DNA of 64,000 nt from Flavobacterium johnsoniae (GCF_001879205.1 NZ_MLFK01000005.1:62001-126000), one strand, 5' to 3'. Numbered from the stretch's first letter, positions 16,504 through 27,124 are shown. Program-made: numbers and translations. The notes: generated from the sequence alone by a model not told the origin.

Positions 16504-19278
16504 TTATTTTTTAGCAAACTTCTTTACGATTTTCTTTTCGCCATTAGTCAATTCAATCAAATAGATTCCAGTGCTTAATTTACTTACATCAATCGATCCT
16601 GCAACTTGACCAGAACCAAGCTGTTGTCCTAGTGTATTTATAATTTTATAAGAGTATCCGTTATCTTCTGAAAATAAAACATTTAATTCACTTTCAACCG
16701 GATTTGGGTATAAAGCAAAACTTGCTGTTTCTATAGTGTCAAGCCCTAATACAATCTGCTCAGCCTCGACTGTTCCCGAAGCTGTAATGTTTACAGTATA
16801 ATCTTCTACTTGTCCATAAGAAAATCCTTCACAAGCTGTTGGAATTGCATTGTATTTCATAGAAACTCTCAATCTTGTTGCCCCTAAAGATGCCGTTGCC
16901 GGAATGGTGATTGTTCCTGTTACCGGAGTTGTTTTCGATGCTGCTTTTGTCCAAACCGTTTCTCCTGAATCTGAGAAATCACCATCTTGATTATAATCGA
17001 TAAATACGGCATAACCTTCATTATAAGTTGTTGATGCCCAAGTTGGTGTTATCGTTATCGCATAAGCACTTCCTCTTGCTGCGTTTGTAGAAACAGCAGT
17101 GTAATTTTCATAACCCGTTGTTCCGGTTGACGTATTATTTATTGTTCCGAAAACAACTTTGCTAATTCTTTCATCGGCAGTACTATTGCCCTGAGAAGCA
17201 CAATAGGACACCGTTGCTGCTGTAGTTGTTACGCTAACAGCATTACTCGCCGCAGAAACATTTCCGGCTGCGTCTTTCGCTTTTACAGTAAAGCTATAAG
17301 TGGTTAAAGCCGTTAATCCGGTTACATTGTATGAAGTTGTAGTCGATGATCCTTTAAGAGTAGTTCCCTGATAGATATCATAACCCGTAACGGCAACGTT
17401 ATCTGTCGATGCTGTCCAAGTTAAGTTTGTTGTAGTCCCCGTTGTTCCAGAAGCCGCTAAACCTGCAGGTGCAGATGGCGGTGTTGTATCCGTAGTTCCT
17501 GAATAGGCTGCGCCAACTCCTATCGCATAAAACGCATTTGTAGTGGCAATAACTTCTGCAGAACCAGCTCCGTACAAATCAATAGCAGACTGAATTCCGG
17601 ATGTTCTCGCATTAGCAAAAGTTGAATTTGAAGTTAAATAAACATCTTCTAAACGAAATGCAATTTTGGCTGCTTTATCAATACCAATTCCGGCTACATT
17701 GTAAACACTGCCAATATCATTAGTTCCTGATTTTCCAACGGATAAAACGTAAAACCAATGATTAAAAACTCCAGAGTTAGTATGCACACCGCAATAATCA
17801 TTGCTGCTTGTTGGCGTACAACTTACATTTATCCAGTTTATCCCTCCATAAGTATCCGGCTGGCCTTCGGCTTTTGGATTACTCATAGAACGAAGAGCCA
17901 CGTGCCCGGTTCTTCTTTCAATATCTTCGCCCACCAGCCAAGTTGATTTTGTTGGTGCCGCACGATATTCAATACAAGCAGCCCAGATATCTGAGAAAGC
18001 TTCGTTCATTGCACCAGATTCTTTTTGATAAGCCAAATTTGCTGTATAGGTACAAACGGCATGGCCAATTTCATGGCCGGCAACGTCAAGTGAAGTTAAA
18101 ATATCAAATCCGCCCGTACCGCTTCCGTCGCCGTATGTCATCACACTTCCGTTCCAAAAAGCATTATTATTGCTGGAATATCCAGCGGCAATTAAATTAT
18201 AATGCACATAACTTTTAATTTTTGCTCCGGCATTATCATAGCTGTTTCTTCCGTGTACAGCTGACCAATAGTCGTAAGTCATTTCGGCTCCCCAATGTGC
18301 ATCGAGTGCTCCGTTGTCTTTGTTTGTATTATTATATTCTGCTGCCGTCCAGTTATTATCAGTATCTGTAAAATTTGTCGTTGGATAACTGGCCGTTCTG
18401 GCAGAATTATAGGTTTGAATTCCCGTACCACGTGTTCCGTCTAACAAAATATAAGATGAACCACTCAATGTAGTTTGTATGGTTTGTGTCCCGCTGTAAC
18501 GAGTCGCTGCATTTGCCTCAACAATTGTCTTTTTGGAAGAGGCAATTGCTTTACTTGTATTTTCTGAGGAAGAAAATTTTCTTGCATGAACATTATCATT
18601 CAAATGTTTTATTGCAGCATTGTAAAACAATGCTTTTCCTGTTTGGGCGTCAATGTACAAATCTCCGCGGCTCAGCGGTTTTGTAGCATAAATATCAAAT
18701 TTGTAAGCAAGGCGGACTTTGTCAGCCGTTCTTTTTTCTCCCTGCTCTTCCATATCTGGCAATAAAACAAGTTCTCCAACAGGTTTTTCATAACCTATCT
18801 CTTTTGCGTCTTGTGGTTTTTCCCAAAGATATTCTGAGGCATGCGTATGATTAAGAGCTCTGCTAAAAGCTTCCTGAGCAGAAAGAGCCGGAGTAAGTTT
18901 TACATTTTCGATGTTATAGTATTCGCCATTCATCGAAACTAGTTTCCCATTTTCTGAGTGTAACGTATAATTCGCAAATTCTACTTTGATTCCCTGCTCA
19001 TACAATTGAAACTTTTCGTGCGTATAGCCCTGCTTATCAGTTTCTGTTTTTACTTTTCTAAAAGTCTGGTTATCTTTTAGTCCAAGCTGTTCTTTAAAAA
19101 CCTTTTGAGAATCTGTTCCTTTATAAGTCGAGACATCGCTAAACGTTATTAAACTTGGCTGTCCATTTTCAGATACGTTTTTCTGGCTTACCCGTTTGTC
19201 TGTGGTCTGCGCTGCTGCAGAAAATGAAAAAGTAAGTACAATAGCTGCCGCCATAATTTTTGGTAATTTTCTTTTCAT
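16504..19278 (-). CDS. Secreted M4 (thermolysin-like) metalloprotease with Fn3, GEVED and T9SS sorting domains
   Basis: A 924-residue exported protease. It has a signal peptide (residues 1-23), an FTP/propeptide region to about residue 250, and an M4 catalytic domain with the zinc motif HEIGH near residue 402 and the third ligand in [11 protein letters not shown] downstream. A fibronectin type III domain (about 595-685) and a GEVED domain (about 690-830, with [10 protein letters not shown] and GQVEDYTV) follow. Last is a type A T9SS sorting domain (FALYPNPV to the KKFAKK end). The C-terminal tail directs export by the gliding-linked type IX system, so the enzyme should reach the cell surface or medium. 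It is monocistronic with its own terminator. Confidence 0.93.
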   Translation of the reverse strand: MKRKLPKIMAAAIVLTFSFSAAAQTTDKRVSQKNVSENGQPSLITFSDVSTYKGTDSQKVFKEQLGLKDNQTFRKVKTETDKQGYTHEKFQLYEQGIKVEFANYTLHSENGKLVSMNGEYYNIENVKLTPALSAQEAFSRALNHTHASEYLWEKPQDAKEIGYEKPVGELVLLPDMEEQGEKRTADKVRLAYKFDIYATKPLSRGDLYIDAQTGKALFYNAAIKHLNDNVHARKFSSSENTSKAIASSKKTIVEANAATRYSGTQTIQTTLSGSSYILLDGTRGTGIQTYNSARTASYPTTNFTDTDNNWTAAEYNNTNKDNGALDAHWGAEMTYDYWSAVHGRNSYDNAGAKIKSYVHYNLIAAGYSSNNNAFWNGSVMTYGDGSGTGGFDILTSLDVAGHEIGHAVCTYTANLAYQKESGAMNEAFSDIWAACIEYRAAPTKSTWLVGEDIERRTGHVALRSMSNPKAEGQPDTYGGINWINVSCTPTSSNDYCGVHTNSGVFNHWFYVLSVGKSGTNDIGSVYNVAGIGIDKAAKIAFRLEDVYLTSNSTFANARTSGIQSAIDLYGAGSAEVIATTNAFYAIGVGAAYSGTTDTTPPSAPAGLAASGTTGTTTNLTWTASTDNVAVTGYDIYQGTTLKGSSTTTSYNVTGLTALTTYSFTVKAKDAAGNVSAASNAVSVTTTAATVSYCASQGNSTADERISKVVFGTINNTSTGTTGYENYTAVSTNAARGSAYAITITPTWASTTYNEGYAVFIDYNQDGDFSDSGETVWTKAASKTTPVTGTITIPATASLGATRLRVSMKYNAIPTACEGFSYGQVEDYTVNITASGTVEAEQIVLGLDTIETASFALYPNPVESELNVLFSEDNGYSYKIINTLGQQLGSGQVAGSIDVSKLSTGIYLIELTNGEKKIVKKFAKK

Positions 19279-19625
19279 AATAATTGGGGTTTTAAGTTTG
19301 GTTAAATAATTACAAACAGATTAATTAAAGTAAGTAAATACTTCTATTTACAGATAAAAGTATTTCAATTATGTTATATAATCGATTAAATTTGCCTTTA
19401 ATCGATAAAATGCAACAATTTTTACTTTAAATTCACTTTTATTTAACAATGTGTGATAAATTCTCAAATAAAAGTGCGAAAATTTGTATAGTTTAAATAT
19501 TAACCAACTGATAAACAGCACGAAAAGATATAGAAAGATATTCTAACAAATACTTTTTTTAATATTTTCCATAAAAAAAGCCAGCGGTTGAGCTGGCTTT
19601 AATTTTTTTATATTTTTTAAATTTT
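19279..19625. other. AT-rich gap between scoB and the M4 protease gene
   Basis: The M4 protease leader and promoter should lie here on the minus strand. No clean TAnnTTTG was found near its start. The only strong structure is the scoAB terminator at 19573-19606. No open frame looked like a gene. Confidence 0.6.
19573..19606 (-). terminator. Terminator of the scoAB operon
   Basis: Stem AAAGCCAGC/GCTGGCTTT with a short loop. The minus strand continues into a T-run, about 20 bp after the scoB stop. Confidence 0.85.
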
Positions 19626-20279
19626 TTAGATATCCATTTCCGGAATTTCTCCTTCAATTATCAAATCAGCTTCGGTCGAAGCGATAATATGCTCAACAGA
19701 CACGCCTGGCGCTCTTTCTAAGAGCTTAAAACCCCTCTCGGTTACTTCGAGAACAGCAAGCTCAGTTACTACCTTTTTTACGCATCCTACACCAGTTAAT
19801 GGCAAAGTACATTTTTTTAGAATTTTAGATTCACCCGCCTTATTAACGTGCATCATCGCTACAATGATATTTTCGGCGGAAGCCACTAAGTCCATAGCGC
19901 CTCCCATTCCCTTTACCATTTTGCCCGGAATTTTCCAATTGGCAATATCGCCGTTTTCAGAAACTTCCATCGCGCCCAAAATAGTCAGGTCTACTTTTTG
20001 GCTTCGAATCATTCCAAAACTAAAAGCCGAATCAAAAAAACTTGCTCCCGGTAATGTTGTAATGGTTTGTTTTCCTGCATTAATAATATCGGCATCTTCT
20101 TCTCCGGCAAAAGGAAAAGGTCCCATTCCCAAAACTCCATTTTCGCTCTGAAACTCCACAGCTATGTCTTCTCTGACATAATTGGCAACCAAAGTCGGAA
20201 TCCCGATACCGAGATTAACAAAATACCTGTCTTTTACTTCTTTTGCAATTCGTTTTGCTATATCTTCTTTTGTCAACAT
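19626..20279 (-). CDS. scoB: 3-oxoacid CoA-transferase subunit B
   Basis: A 217-residue beta subunit of a class I CoA-transferase that moves CoA between succinyl-CoA and acetoacetate (or a similar acid). The catalytic glutamate sits in the SENGVLGMGP motif (residues 45-54), and NLGIGIPT precedes it near residue 23. GGAMDLV (about residue 125) is also typical. Subunit A lies 90 bp upstream on the same strand; the pair forms the usual heterotetramer used in ketone-body or branched-chain acid breakdown. Confidence 0.93.
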   Translation of the reverse strand: MLTKEDIAKRIAKEVKDRYFVNLGIGIPTLVANYVREDIAVEFQSENGVLGMGPFPFAGEEDADIINAGKQTITTLPGASFFDSAFSFGMIRSQKVDLTILGAMEVSENGDIANWKIPGKMVKGMGGAMDLVASAENIIVAMMHVNKAGESKILKKCTLPLTGVGCVKKVVTELAVLEVTERGFKLLERAPGVSVEHIIASTEADLIIEGEIPEMDI

Positions 20280-20369
20280 ATCTCTTAATGTGTCAATTAG
20301 TCAATTTGATAATTAGATAATTTTTAAAACACTGCAAAAATTATCTAATTGACAAACTATCTCAATTAT

Positions 20370-21071
20370 CTATTTTTTTTGGCGTACTGTGCGCTGTTCA
20401 ATTCTTTTTTCAAATTTTTCTCCCTGAAAGATACGCTGTACCATAATTCCCGGAATATGAATCTGATTTGGATCTAAAGTTCCAACAGGAACCAATTCTT
20501 CAACTTCTGCAATCGTGATTTTTCCGGCACCGGCCATACAGGCATTAAAGTTTCTGGCTGTTCCTTTAAAGATAAGATTTCCCGCTTCATCACCTTTCCA
20601 AGCTTTTACAATAGAAAAATCAGCTTTGAAAGCTTCTTCCATAATGTGCATTTTTCCGTTGAATTCGCGAACTTCTTTTCTCTCAGCAACTTCGGTTCCG
20701 TATCCGGCAGGTGTAAAAAATGCAGGAATTCCAGCCTGAGCGGCGCGGCATCGTTCTGCCAAAGTTCCTTGCGGCGTCAATTCAACTTCAAGTTCGCCTG
20801 AAAGCATTTGTCGTTCAAACTCGGCATTTTCACCTACATAAGATGAAATCATCTTTTTGATTTGTTTCTTTTGTAAAAGCAAACCTAACCCAAAATCATC
20901 GACACCTGCATTATTTGAAATACAAGTTAAATCTGAAATTGGAGTGTTTACCAATGCTGCAATCGTATTTTCGGGAATACCGCATAATCCAAAACCTCCA
21001 AACATAATTGTCATTCCGGTTTCGATTCCTGCAATAGCTTCCTGAACATTATTAACTTTTTTTGTTATCAT
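20370..21071 (-). CDS. scoA: 3-oxoacid CoA-transferase subunit A
   Basis: A 233-residue alpha subunit. The glycine-rich CoA-binding motif [12 protein letters not shown] (residues 24-35) and TPAGYGTEV (about 121-129) are conserved family blocks, and [10 protein letters not shown] follows. It is transcribed first, then scoB, with a 90-bp spacer that is AT rich and carries two short near-complementary runs (ATTAGATAATT-like). Specificity for succinate versus acetate as partner cannot be settled from sequence alone. Confidence 0.93.
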   Translation of the reverse strand: MITKKVNNVQEAIAGIETGMTIMFGGFGLCGIPENTIAALVNTPISDLTCISNNAGVDDFGLGLLLQKKQIKKMISSYVGENAEFERQMLSGELEVELTPQGTLAERCRAAQAGIPAFFTPAGYGTEVAERKEVREFNGKMHIMEEAFKADFSIVKAWKGDEAGNLIFKGTARNFNACMAGAGKITIAEVEELVPVGTLDPNQIHIPGIMVQRIFQGEKFEKRIEQRTVRQKK

Positions 21072-21406
21072 AACAAACTGTCTTTATTACCGTATAATTT
21101 TGATAAAAATAAGATTTTTAGATTAAATTATAACGATTTCGTAAAAAATAAAATTTAAAATTAACTGTTCAGTATAACAGATCTTGAATCTGTAAAAAGG
21201 TGTTTCTCTTTGCATAAATAAACATTGCTATTCGCAAGAATGCGTTTTATGATTGATTTTAAAATCTGAAAGTCTATGCTTCTATGTGTTAAACAGAATT
21301 TTAAAAATTATACTTAGCGATTAACCAAAAAAAAATCCTTTTGCTTTCTTCTAAACTAATAGAACATCGCAAAAGGATTGTTTTTTATTTTAAAGCCGAA
21401 TTAAGT
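21072..21406. other. Gap between pbp1A-type gene and scoA
   Basis: It holds the terminator of the penicillin-binding protein gene at its right end and, presumably, the scoA promoter at its left. No exact TAnnTTTG was found near scoA and no gene-like frame was seen. Confidence 0.55.
21326..21387. terminator. Terminator after the class A penicillin-binding protein gene
   Basis: Arms AATCCTTTTGC (21334-21344) and GCAAAAGGATT (21369-21379) flank a 24-base loop, with A-run and T-run on the outside. It is 20 bp past the stop of the minus-strand gene. Confidence 0.75.
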
Positions 21407-23713
21407 CTATAATTCGAATTCGTCTGTATTTTGTTCTGTCTGTGTTGTGTCTTTAACCACTGCAGGTCTTTGGTAACAGTCTACTTTAATAGAAAGATTT
21501 GCCGGACGCTCAAATTCTGATTTTGAGATTTGGAGGTTTTCATCTTTATAACAAAGTTTCATGAAATAAGCCCAAACCGGTAAAGCTGCCGTTGCACCTT
21601 GTCCGTAAGTTAAACTTTTGAAACGTGCTGAACGATCTTCACACCCTACCCAAACTCCCGTTACTAAGTTTGGAACCATTCCCATAAACCAGCCATCTGA
21701 CTGATTTTGTGTTGTTCCGGTTTTACCTGCAATTGGGTTCTTAAACATATACGGATATCCTGTCCAGCGATTATCTCCGCTTCCTCCGCCCTGCGTACGT
21801 AAACGTGCTCCAGAACCGGTTTCGGTTACACCTTCTAATAATTTAATTACTGCGAAGGCAATATCCTTATTTAAAACGTCGTGAGATTCTGGAATTGGTT
21901 CGTAAATAACCTCTCCGCTTTTGTTTTCAATTCGGCTTAAAAACTGAGGTTTTACGTAAACTCCCTGGTTTGCAAATGTGCTGTAAGCCGCAACCATATC
22001 TTCAACTGTAATATCAACTGCTCCCAATGCAATAGAAGGCTGTACCGGAATTTCAGTTTTTACACCTAGCTTTTTTGTCAGCTCTACAACGGCTTCAGGA
22101 CCGGTTCTGTCAATTAATTTGGCAGAAACGGTGTTTATCGAATTCGCCAAACCTTGTTTTAAAGTTACCATTCCACGGTATCTGTTGTCAGAGTTTCTTG
22201 GTTCCCAGTCCTCTGTTACATGATGACGTCCTTTATGAATCATAAATGGCCCATCAAGAATAGAATCACAAGGAGACATATTTAATTCTTCAATCGCAGT
22301 TGCGTAAACAAAAGGTTTGAAGGTAGAACCTACCTGCCTTGCCCCCTGACCTACGTGATCGTATTGGAAATATTTGTAATTGATTCCTCCAACCCAGGCT
22401 TTAATGTTACCAGTTTGAGGTTCCATTGCCATTAATCCGGATTGCAAGAAGTGTTTGTAGTAACGAATAGAATCAAGCGGTGTCATGATTGTATCACGTT
22501 CGCCTTTCCAGGTAAATACACGCATTCTGGTTTTTACTTTGAAAGAAGCAATAATATCGTCTTCGCTTTTATCCATTTCTTTCATTTGAGCCCAGCGAAC
22601 CGAATTTTTCATGGCCTGCATCATGATTCGTTCTGTCTCAGCCTGAGTAATATTTACGAAAGGTGCGTTTTTATTGTTTTTCATTTCAATAAAAAATTGC
22701 TGCTGCAAATTTTTCATGTGCTCAGAAACAGCTTCTTCCGCGTATTGCTGCATTCTGGAATCAATAGTAGTATAGATTCTTAAACCATCTTTGTAGATAT
22801 CATAATCAGATCCGTCTGGTTTTTTGTTTTCGGCTACCCATTTTTTCATATAATCGCGAAGATATTCTCTAAAATAAGTTGCTGTTCCTTCGCGGTGGCT
22901 TTCTAATTTGAATTTCAATGCAATTGGCAAAGCCTGCAATCTTTCTTTTTCTGCCTCAGAAATCATTTTTGCTTTTACCATCTGCCCAAGAACCACATTA
23001 CGACGGTTTTTTACTCCCTCAGGATTTCTAACCGGATTGTATAATCCTGAGTTTTTGAACATTCCAACTAAAATAGCCGATTCGTCCATTGTTAAATCTT
23101 TGGGATCTTTAGAGAAATAAGTTTGCGCCGCCGAACTTACCCCAACAGAATAATTCCCGAAGTCGTAAACGTTGCAGTACATTGCAAGAATTTCATTTTT
23201 GGTATATTGTCTTTCCAGACGAATGGCAATAATCCATTCTTTTATTTTTTGTACAATTCTAAAAGGAAGAAATTTGGAACCTTCACCGTGAAACAATTGT
23301 TTGGCAAGCTGTTGTGTTAAGGTACTCGCTCCACCATTTGTTCCTAAACTAAAAACCGCTCTTAAAGTTCCGCGTCCGTCAATTCCCGAATGTTCGTAAA
23401 AACGAGCATCTTCGGTAGCAACCAACGCTTCGACTAAGCTTTTTGGCAAATCTGAGTATTTAAGTTGAGATCTATTGGTTTTAAAATACTTACCAATTAC
23501 AACTCCATCCGAAGAAATAATCTCAGTAGCCAAATTAGAATCCGGGTTTTCTAAATCTTCAAAAGAAGGCATTGAACCGAAAAATCCCCATGAAGCAAAT
23601 AAAAAGAAGGCCAGAACGCCCAATAAAGAATAGGCAAAAATTCTCCAGAATTTCTTTTTGTAGTAATTAATATCCTTTGTGGTATTTGATTGATTGTTTT
23701 TCTTAGCAGCCAT
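21407..23713 (-). CDS. Class A penicillin-binding protein (peptidoglycan glycosyltransferase/transpeptidase, PBP1A type)
   Basis: A 768-residue inner-membrane enzyme that polymerises and crosslinks peptidoglycan. A transmembrane helix lies at about residues 27-49. The GT51 domain shows EDARFYEHSGID (catalytic Glu near residue 97) and GGASTLTQQLAKQLF. The transpeptidase domain shows STFKPF (active Ser), SIN as the SxN motif in GLANSINTVS, and KTGTT. The length is normal for PBP1A. It starts 12 bp after the gldH stop, so it belongs to the same transcript as the ricT-like gene and gldH. Confidence 0.94.
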   Translation of the reverse strand: MAAKKNNQSNTTKDINYYKKKFWRIFAYSLLGVLAFFLFASWGFFGSMPSFEDLENPDSNLATEIISSDGVVIGKYFKTNRSQLKYSDLPKSLVEALVATEDARFYEHSGIDGRGTLRAVFSLGTNGGASTLTQQLAKQLFHGEGSKFLPFRIVQKIKEWIIAIRLERQYTKNEILAMYCNVYDFGNYSVGVSSAAQTYFSKDPKDLTMDESAILVGMFKNSGLYNPVRNPEGVKNRRNVVLGQMVKAKMISEAEKERLQALPIALKFKLESHREGTATYFREYLRDYMKKWVAENKKPDGSDYDIYKDGLRIYTTIDSRMQQYAEEAVSEHMKNLQQQFFIEMKNNKNAPFVNITQAETERIMMQAMKNSVRWAQMKEMDKSEDDIIASFKVKTRMRVFTWKGERDTIMTPLDSIRYYKHFLQSGLMAMEPQTGNIKAWVGGINYKYFQYDHVGQGARQVGSTFKPFVYATAIEELNMSPCDSILDGPFMIHKGRHHVTEDWEPRNSDNRYRGMVTLKQGLANSINTVSAKLIDRTGPEAVVELTKKLGVKTEIPVQPSIALGAVDITVEDMVAAYSTFANQGVYVKPQFLSRIENKSGEVIYEPIPESHDVLNKDIAFAVIKLLEGVTETGSGARLRTQGGGSGDNRWTGYPYMFKNPIAGKTGTTQNQSDGWFMGMVPNLVTGVWVGCEDRSARFKSLTYGQGATAALPVWAYFMKLCYKDENLQISKSEFERPANLSIKVDCYQRPAVVKDTTQTEQNTDEFEL

Positions 23714-23725
23714 ATAACTATTTTT

Positions 23726-24205
23726 CTAATCTTTTTGTTCTATTCTAAAACCTACGTCGGTAATTCCGTCTAAAGCTTCAACTCCCGGAATTTTTCCTGA
23801 TTCTCTAACAGCTTGTTTAATATGAACTTTGTATTTCCCTTTAAACTTCACATCTTCTTTGTAATATAGTTTACTTTCTTTAATATCAGTAAAACCATTA
23901 CCCATCAATGTCCCGTCTGGGTTTGCCATTTGGTATTCTAAAGTATCTACTTTCGTAAAACCGCTTGGTGTTTCAATAGCCACAATTAAAAATAAATTAT
24001 TGAAAGGATAATTATTGTTATCTCTCAAATTTACAAACAAATTGTACTTTTTGGTAGAATCTAAGACTGGCAGGTCAAAGGTTACAATACTGTCTTTGTG
24101 CCAGGCACTGCCAACAGATTTGTATTCATCGAATACTCTTTTTTTATCGCACGAAAAAAGAAGTATCGCTGCCAAAAGAAGAATCCCGCTATTTTTTATT
24201 CTCAT
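23726..24205 (-). CDS. gldH: Gliding motility lipoprotein GldH
   Basis: A 159-residue lipoprotein with signal peptide and lipobox LFSC (Cys19). The mature part matches the GldH family as remembered (FDEYKSV near the N-terminus, KYNLFVNLRDN, and the final GITDVGFRIE). In Flavobacterium johnsoniae GldH is required for surface gliding, which depends on the type IX secretion machinery. Its 5' end overlaps the upstream ricT-like gene by 17 bp, suggesting translational coupling. Its product fits with the T9SS-tagged protease 5 kb away. Confidence 0.92.
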   Translation of the reverse strand: MRIKNSGILLLAAILLFSCDKKRVFDEYKSVGSAWHKDSIVTFDLPVLDSTKKYNLFVNLRDNNNYPFNNLFLIVAIETPSGFTKVDTLEYQMANPDGTLMGNGFTDIKESKLYYKEDVKFKGKYKVHIKQAVRESGKIPGVEALDGITDVGFRIEQKD

Positions 24206-25556
24206 TTTTTGTGATAATTATAGGTTTTCTAGGTTCAGCTGGTTTATTTTCATTTGAATTTTGCTTGTTCGAATTGTTTTTATTCGGGTTCTGCTTGTTC
24301 TTCTGATTTTGTTTATTTGGGTTGTTTTGTTTATTCTGCTGATTTGGATTTCCTCCAGCAGGTTTGTTATTATTGTTGTTACCTGCCTGTTTTGGTTTTT
24401 CAGGCGCTGCAACAACCGCATTTTCTGTATTTTTACGTTTGCGATTTGGTTTTTTCTTTCTTTTTGGCTGATCGAAACGGGTTAAACTTTCCTGACCCAT
24501 TGCGTTATTAAAGTCTTTTTCAGGCTCTGAAGTAACTTCTATAGCAAAATCTTCTAAAGAGGAAACTTTATTCTTTTGTTTGTTTTCGGCAATAATTTCT
24601 TTTACCTGATCTATTTTTAGAACATGCCAGTTTGCAAAATTATTAGTATACGCAAACCACATTAATCCTTTAAAAATATCTTGTTTCTGGCAGACTGCAT
24701 CTCCTTTTTCGGTTACTAATTTAGTGTCGTAATCCGGAAAATCCTTCAATGCGTCCATGTAAGTATCTAACTCATAGTTCAAACAGCATTTTAATTTACC
24801 ACATTGCCCGGCTAATTTCTGCGGATTCAATGATAACTGCTGATAACGTGCTGCTGATGTATTGACACTTCTAAAATCTGTAAGCCAGGTCGAGCAGCAA
24901 AGTTCACGTCCGCAAGAACCAATTCCGCCTAAACGGGCAGCCTCCTGACGGAAACCCACTTGTTTCATTTCGACTCTTGTACTGAATTCTTTGGCAAAAT
25001 CTTTAATCAAAAGTCTAAAATCGACTCTATCATTTGCTGTGTAATAAAATGTTGCTTTTGATCCGTCTCCCTGAAACTCAATATCTGAAATTTTCATTTC
25101 AAGCTTATGCTGAATTGCCAATTCACGGGCACGAACTTTCATAGGTTCTTCGCGATCACGAGCAGCAGACCAGATATCGATATCTTTTTGAGATGCTTTT
25201 CTGTAAATTTTTGGAACTTCGTTACTATCCGGATTTACTCCTTTTTTCTTCATTTGAATTTTAACCAATTCTCCTGTCAAAGTAACAATTCCAATATCAT
25301 GTCCTGGCGAAGCAACAGTTGCTACAATATCGCCAATACTTAAAGTTAATTTTTCTGAATTTCTAAAAAATTCCTTGCGTCCGTTTTTAAAACGAACCTC
25401 AACACAATCAAAAATCGCCTCTCCATTAGACGGACTCATGTTAGAAAGCCAATCAAAAACCGTCAATTTATTGCAGCTATCGGTGCCGCAACTCCCATTA
25501 TTTTTGCAACCTTTTGGCGCACCGCCATCTGAGGTTGAACAACTTGTACATGCCAT
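24189..25556 (-). CDS. PSP1-domain protein, RicT/YaaT-like
   Basis: A 455-residue protein. After a Cys-rich start (CTSCSTS, then CKNNGSCGTDSC) comes the PSP1 core. Its conserved Cys signature appears as GGIGSCGRELCCSTWL (about residues 210-225) and GQCGKLKCCLNYE (about 251-263). In Bacillus, RicT (YaaT) works with RicA and RicF in an Fe-S-containing complex affecting RNA processing. The last 100 residues are a Lys/Asn/Gln/Pro low-complexity tail that is likely disordered. It begins a three-gene minus-strand run with gldH and the penicillin-binding protein. Confidence 0.85.
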   Translation of the reverse strand: MACTSCSTSDGGAPKGCKNNGSCGTDSCNKLTVFDWLSNMSPSNGEAIFDCVEVRFKNGRKEFFRNSEKLTLSIGDIVATVASPGHDIGIVTLTGELVKIQMKKKGVNPDSNEVPKIYRKASQKDIDIWSAARDREEPMKVRARELAIQHKLEMKISDIEFQGDGSKATFYYTANDRVDFRLLIKDFAKEFSTRVEMKQVGFRQEAARLGGIGSCGRELCCSTWLTDFRSVNTSAARYQQLSLNPQKLAGQCGKLKCCLNYELDTYMDALKDFPDYDTKLVTEKGDAVCQKQDIFKGLMWFAYTNNFANWHVLKIDQVKEIIAENKQKNKVSSLEDFAIEVTSEPEKDFNNAMGQESLTRFDQPKRKKKPNRKRKNTENAVVAAPEKPKQAGNNNNNKPAGGNPNQQNKQNNPNKQNQKNKQNPNKNNSNKQNSNENKPAEPRKPIIITKNENKK

Positions 25557-25915
25557 AATTATATATGTAGTGCTGCTAAAACGCAGCTTAAGTTCATAAA
25601 CGTTTGATCGGTAAAGATAGTATTTTTTTTATTTTGCTTTTTATCGATAAAAACTAAAGGCTTGTTAAATAAAAAATGCTCCCTTTTGCAGTCGAAAAAG
25701 TTCTACATTTTTTTCTTTTCTTTCCTCTTTTTAAAACTTTTTTTTCACAAGAAGCTGTATTCTGCGCATTTTATCGCATAAAATGCTGTTTTAAATTTTT
25801 ATTCTAAAATATATTTCTCAATTTTATGTTTTATCTTACAGCATCGCTTGTGAAGTCAATAAATCTAAAGAAAACTTCACTGCGGCTTTACCTTATATTT
25901 TAAAATAAATTTCCA
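25557..25915. other. Divergent gap between the ricT-like and ankyrin genes
   Basis: Very AT-rich. It contains a 21-bp palindrome GCATTTTAT-CGC-ATAAAATGC at 25766-25786 and, on the minus strand, TATCTTTA (25612-25619), a one-base variant of the -7 motif suited to the ricT-like gene. A weak inverted repeat GTGAAGT/ACTTCAC spans 25850-25880 before the ankyrin gene. No small gene was recognised. Confidence 0.55.
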
Positions 25916-27097
25916 ATGCAAATACAAAACCAAATTGAAAATCTCCTTTTTCAGGGAAAATTTGACGAGGCAAGAGAATGCCTCAACAACGGAGAAACTT
26001 TTAGCAAGCAATACCTTGAAAACAATTTTTCTCAAATAGCAGCAAAAATCATTGAAGCCAAAGAAACTGATTTTATCGAAAAATTAGTTAAAGCCGGTTT
26101 TATTGAAACCGATATTTACGAATTAGACAGTTTTGACAAATCAATTTTTAATCCATTGACCCGATATTTAAAAGATGATGATGAATCGGCTGCTTTTTTT
26201 AAAGACCTAATGTCGAAAATGGACAACATTAATGATGAAGTAAGCGACAAAACTTTACTTGGTTATTTTCTTGAAAAAGGAGTTTCGCCAAAAATTATAA
26301 AAGTGCTTATTGATGATTTCGGAGCCAACACACAGTACAAAAATAATGCAGGAGAAAATTTCATGTATAGCGTTTTAAATACTTATGGCCTGGAAACAGA
26401 AAAGGTAAAAGAATACATCACCATTCTTATAGATAATGGCGTTGATATCAACGAAAAGAATATTGTGGGGACAACTCCGTTAATATGCGCCGTAAAAAGA
26501 ACCCGAAAGGAACTTTTACCGTTTTTACTTGAAAATGGCGCAGATGCAAATGAAACCGACAATCTTAATAATACTGCATTTTATTATGCCGCCGCTGAAC
26601 AGTTTTCGTATGATATGTACGATGCATTAGCAACAGTTTCTTCACCTGATTTTAATATTGTGAATAAAGACGGGCGAACTTTATTAACTAATTTTATAAG
26701 TTCTGTTTCCGGATCTGCAAGCGACATCACTTTTTTAGAAAGATTATTATCTGATGGCGCCGATGTCAATTTCTGTGCGCAATATTACGGCCAGCCTAAA
26801 TCAGGAATTGACTTTATTGTAGAAAAAAAATCCGATATCCTAAAATCGGTTTTAGAAAATGTTTCATTAGATGTCAATGAACAAGACAATCAGGGAAATA
26901 CCATTTTGCATAAAGTTTGTGCCCACAATGTCAATTATGATTCAGAGATGGCCAAAGAAACCTATCGAAAAGTAAAACTGCTCTTAGATCAGGGAGCCGA
27001 TACTTCGATTACCAATGATAAAGATGAAACAGCATTAATGCTCGCATCCGGAGATAATTTGAAGATTAAAACGGTCGAACTTCTAATGAAACAATAA
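25916..27097 (+). CDS. Ankyrin-repeat protein 1
   Basis: A 393-residue protein without signal peptide, so probably cytoplasmic. Degenerate ankyrin repeats are readable from about residue 115 to the end, for example NIVGTTPLICAVKRTRKELLPFLLENGADANE and the terminal DKDETALMLASG repeat. The first 110 residues are helical and less repeat-like. Ankyrin arrays bind proteins; no partner or enzyme domain is evident. The related ankyrin gene follows 27 bp later, so the two are very likely one operon and may be products of an old duplication. Confidence 0.85.
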   Translation: MQIQNQIENLLFQGKFDEARECLNNGETFSKQYLENNFSQIAAKIIEAKETDFIEKLVKAGFIETDIYELDSFDKSIFNPLTRYLKDDDESAAFFKDLMSKMDNINDEVSDKTLLGYFLEKGVSPKIIKVLIDDFGANTQYKNNAGENFMYSVLNTYGLETEKVKEYITILIDNGVDINEKNIVGTTPLICAVKRTRKELLPFLLENGADANETDNLNNTAFYYAAAEQFSYDMYDALATVSSPDFNIVNKDGRTLLTNFISSVSGSASDITFLERLLSDGADVNFCAQYYGQPKSGIDFIVEKKSDILKSVLENVSLDVNEQDNQGNTILHKVCAHNVNYDSEMAKETYRKVKLLLDQGADTSITNDKDETALMLASGDNLKIKTVELLMKQ

Positions 27098-27124
27098 AAC
27101 GATTATTATTTAAAAAATTAATAC

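Noticed and set aside
17758..18686. Open frames on the plus strand within the M4 protease gene
   Set aside because: They are short, lack family features and are antisense to a clear protease.
24254..24511. Hydrophobic open frame antisense to the RicT-like tail
   Set aside because: It is the reverse reading of the Asn/Lys/Gln-rich codons, which yields Phe/Val/Leu by composition.
25850..25880. GTGAAGT/ACTTCAC inverted repeat as an operator for the ankyrin operon
   Set aside because: The 7-bp arms are 17 bp apart in AT-rich sequence; too weak to claim.
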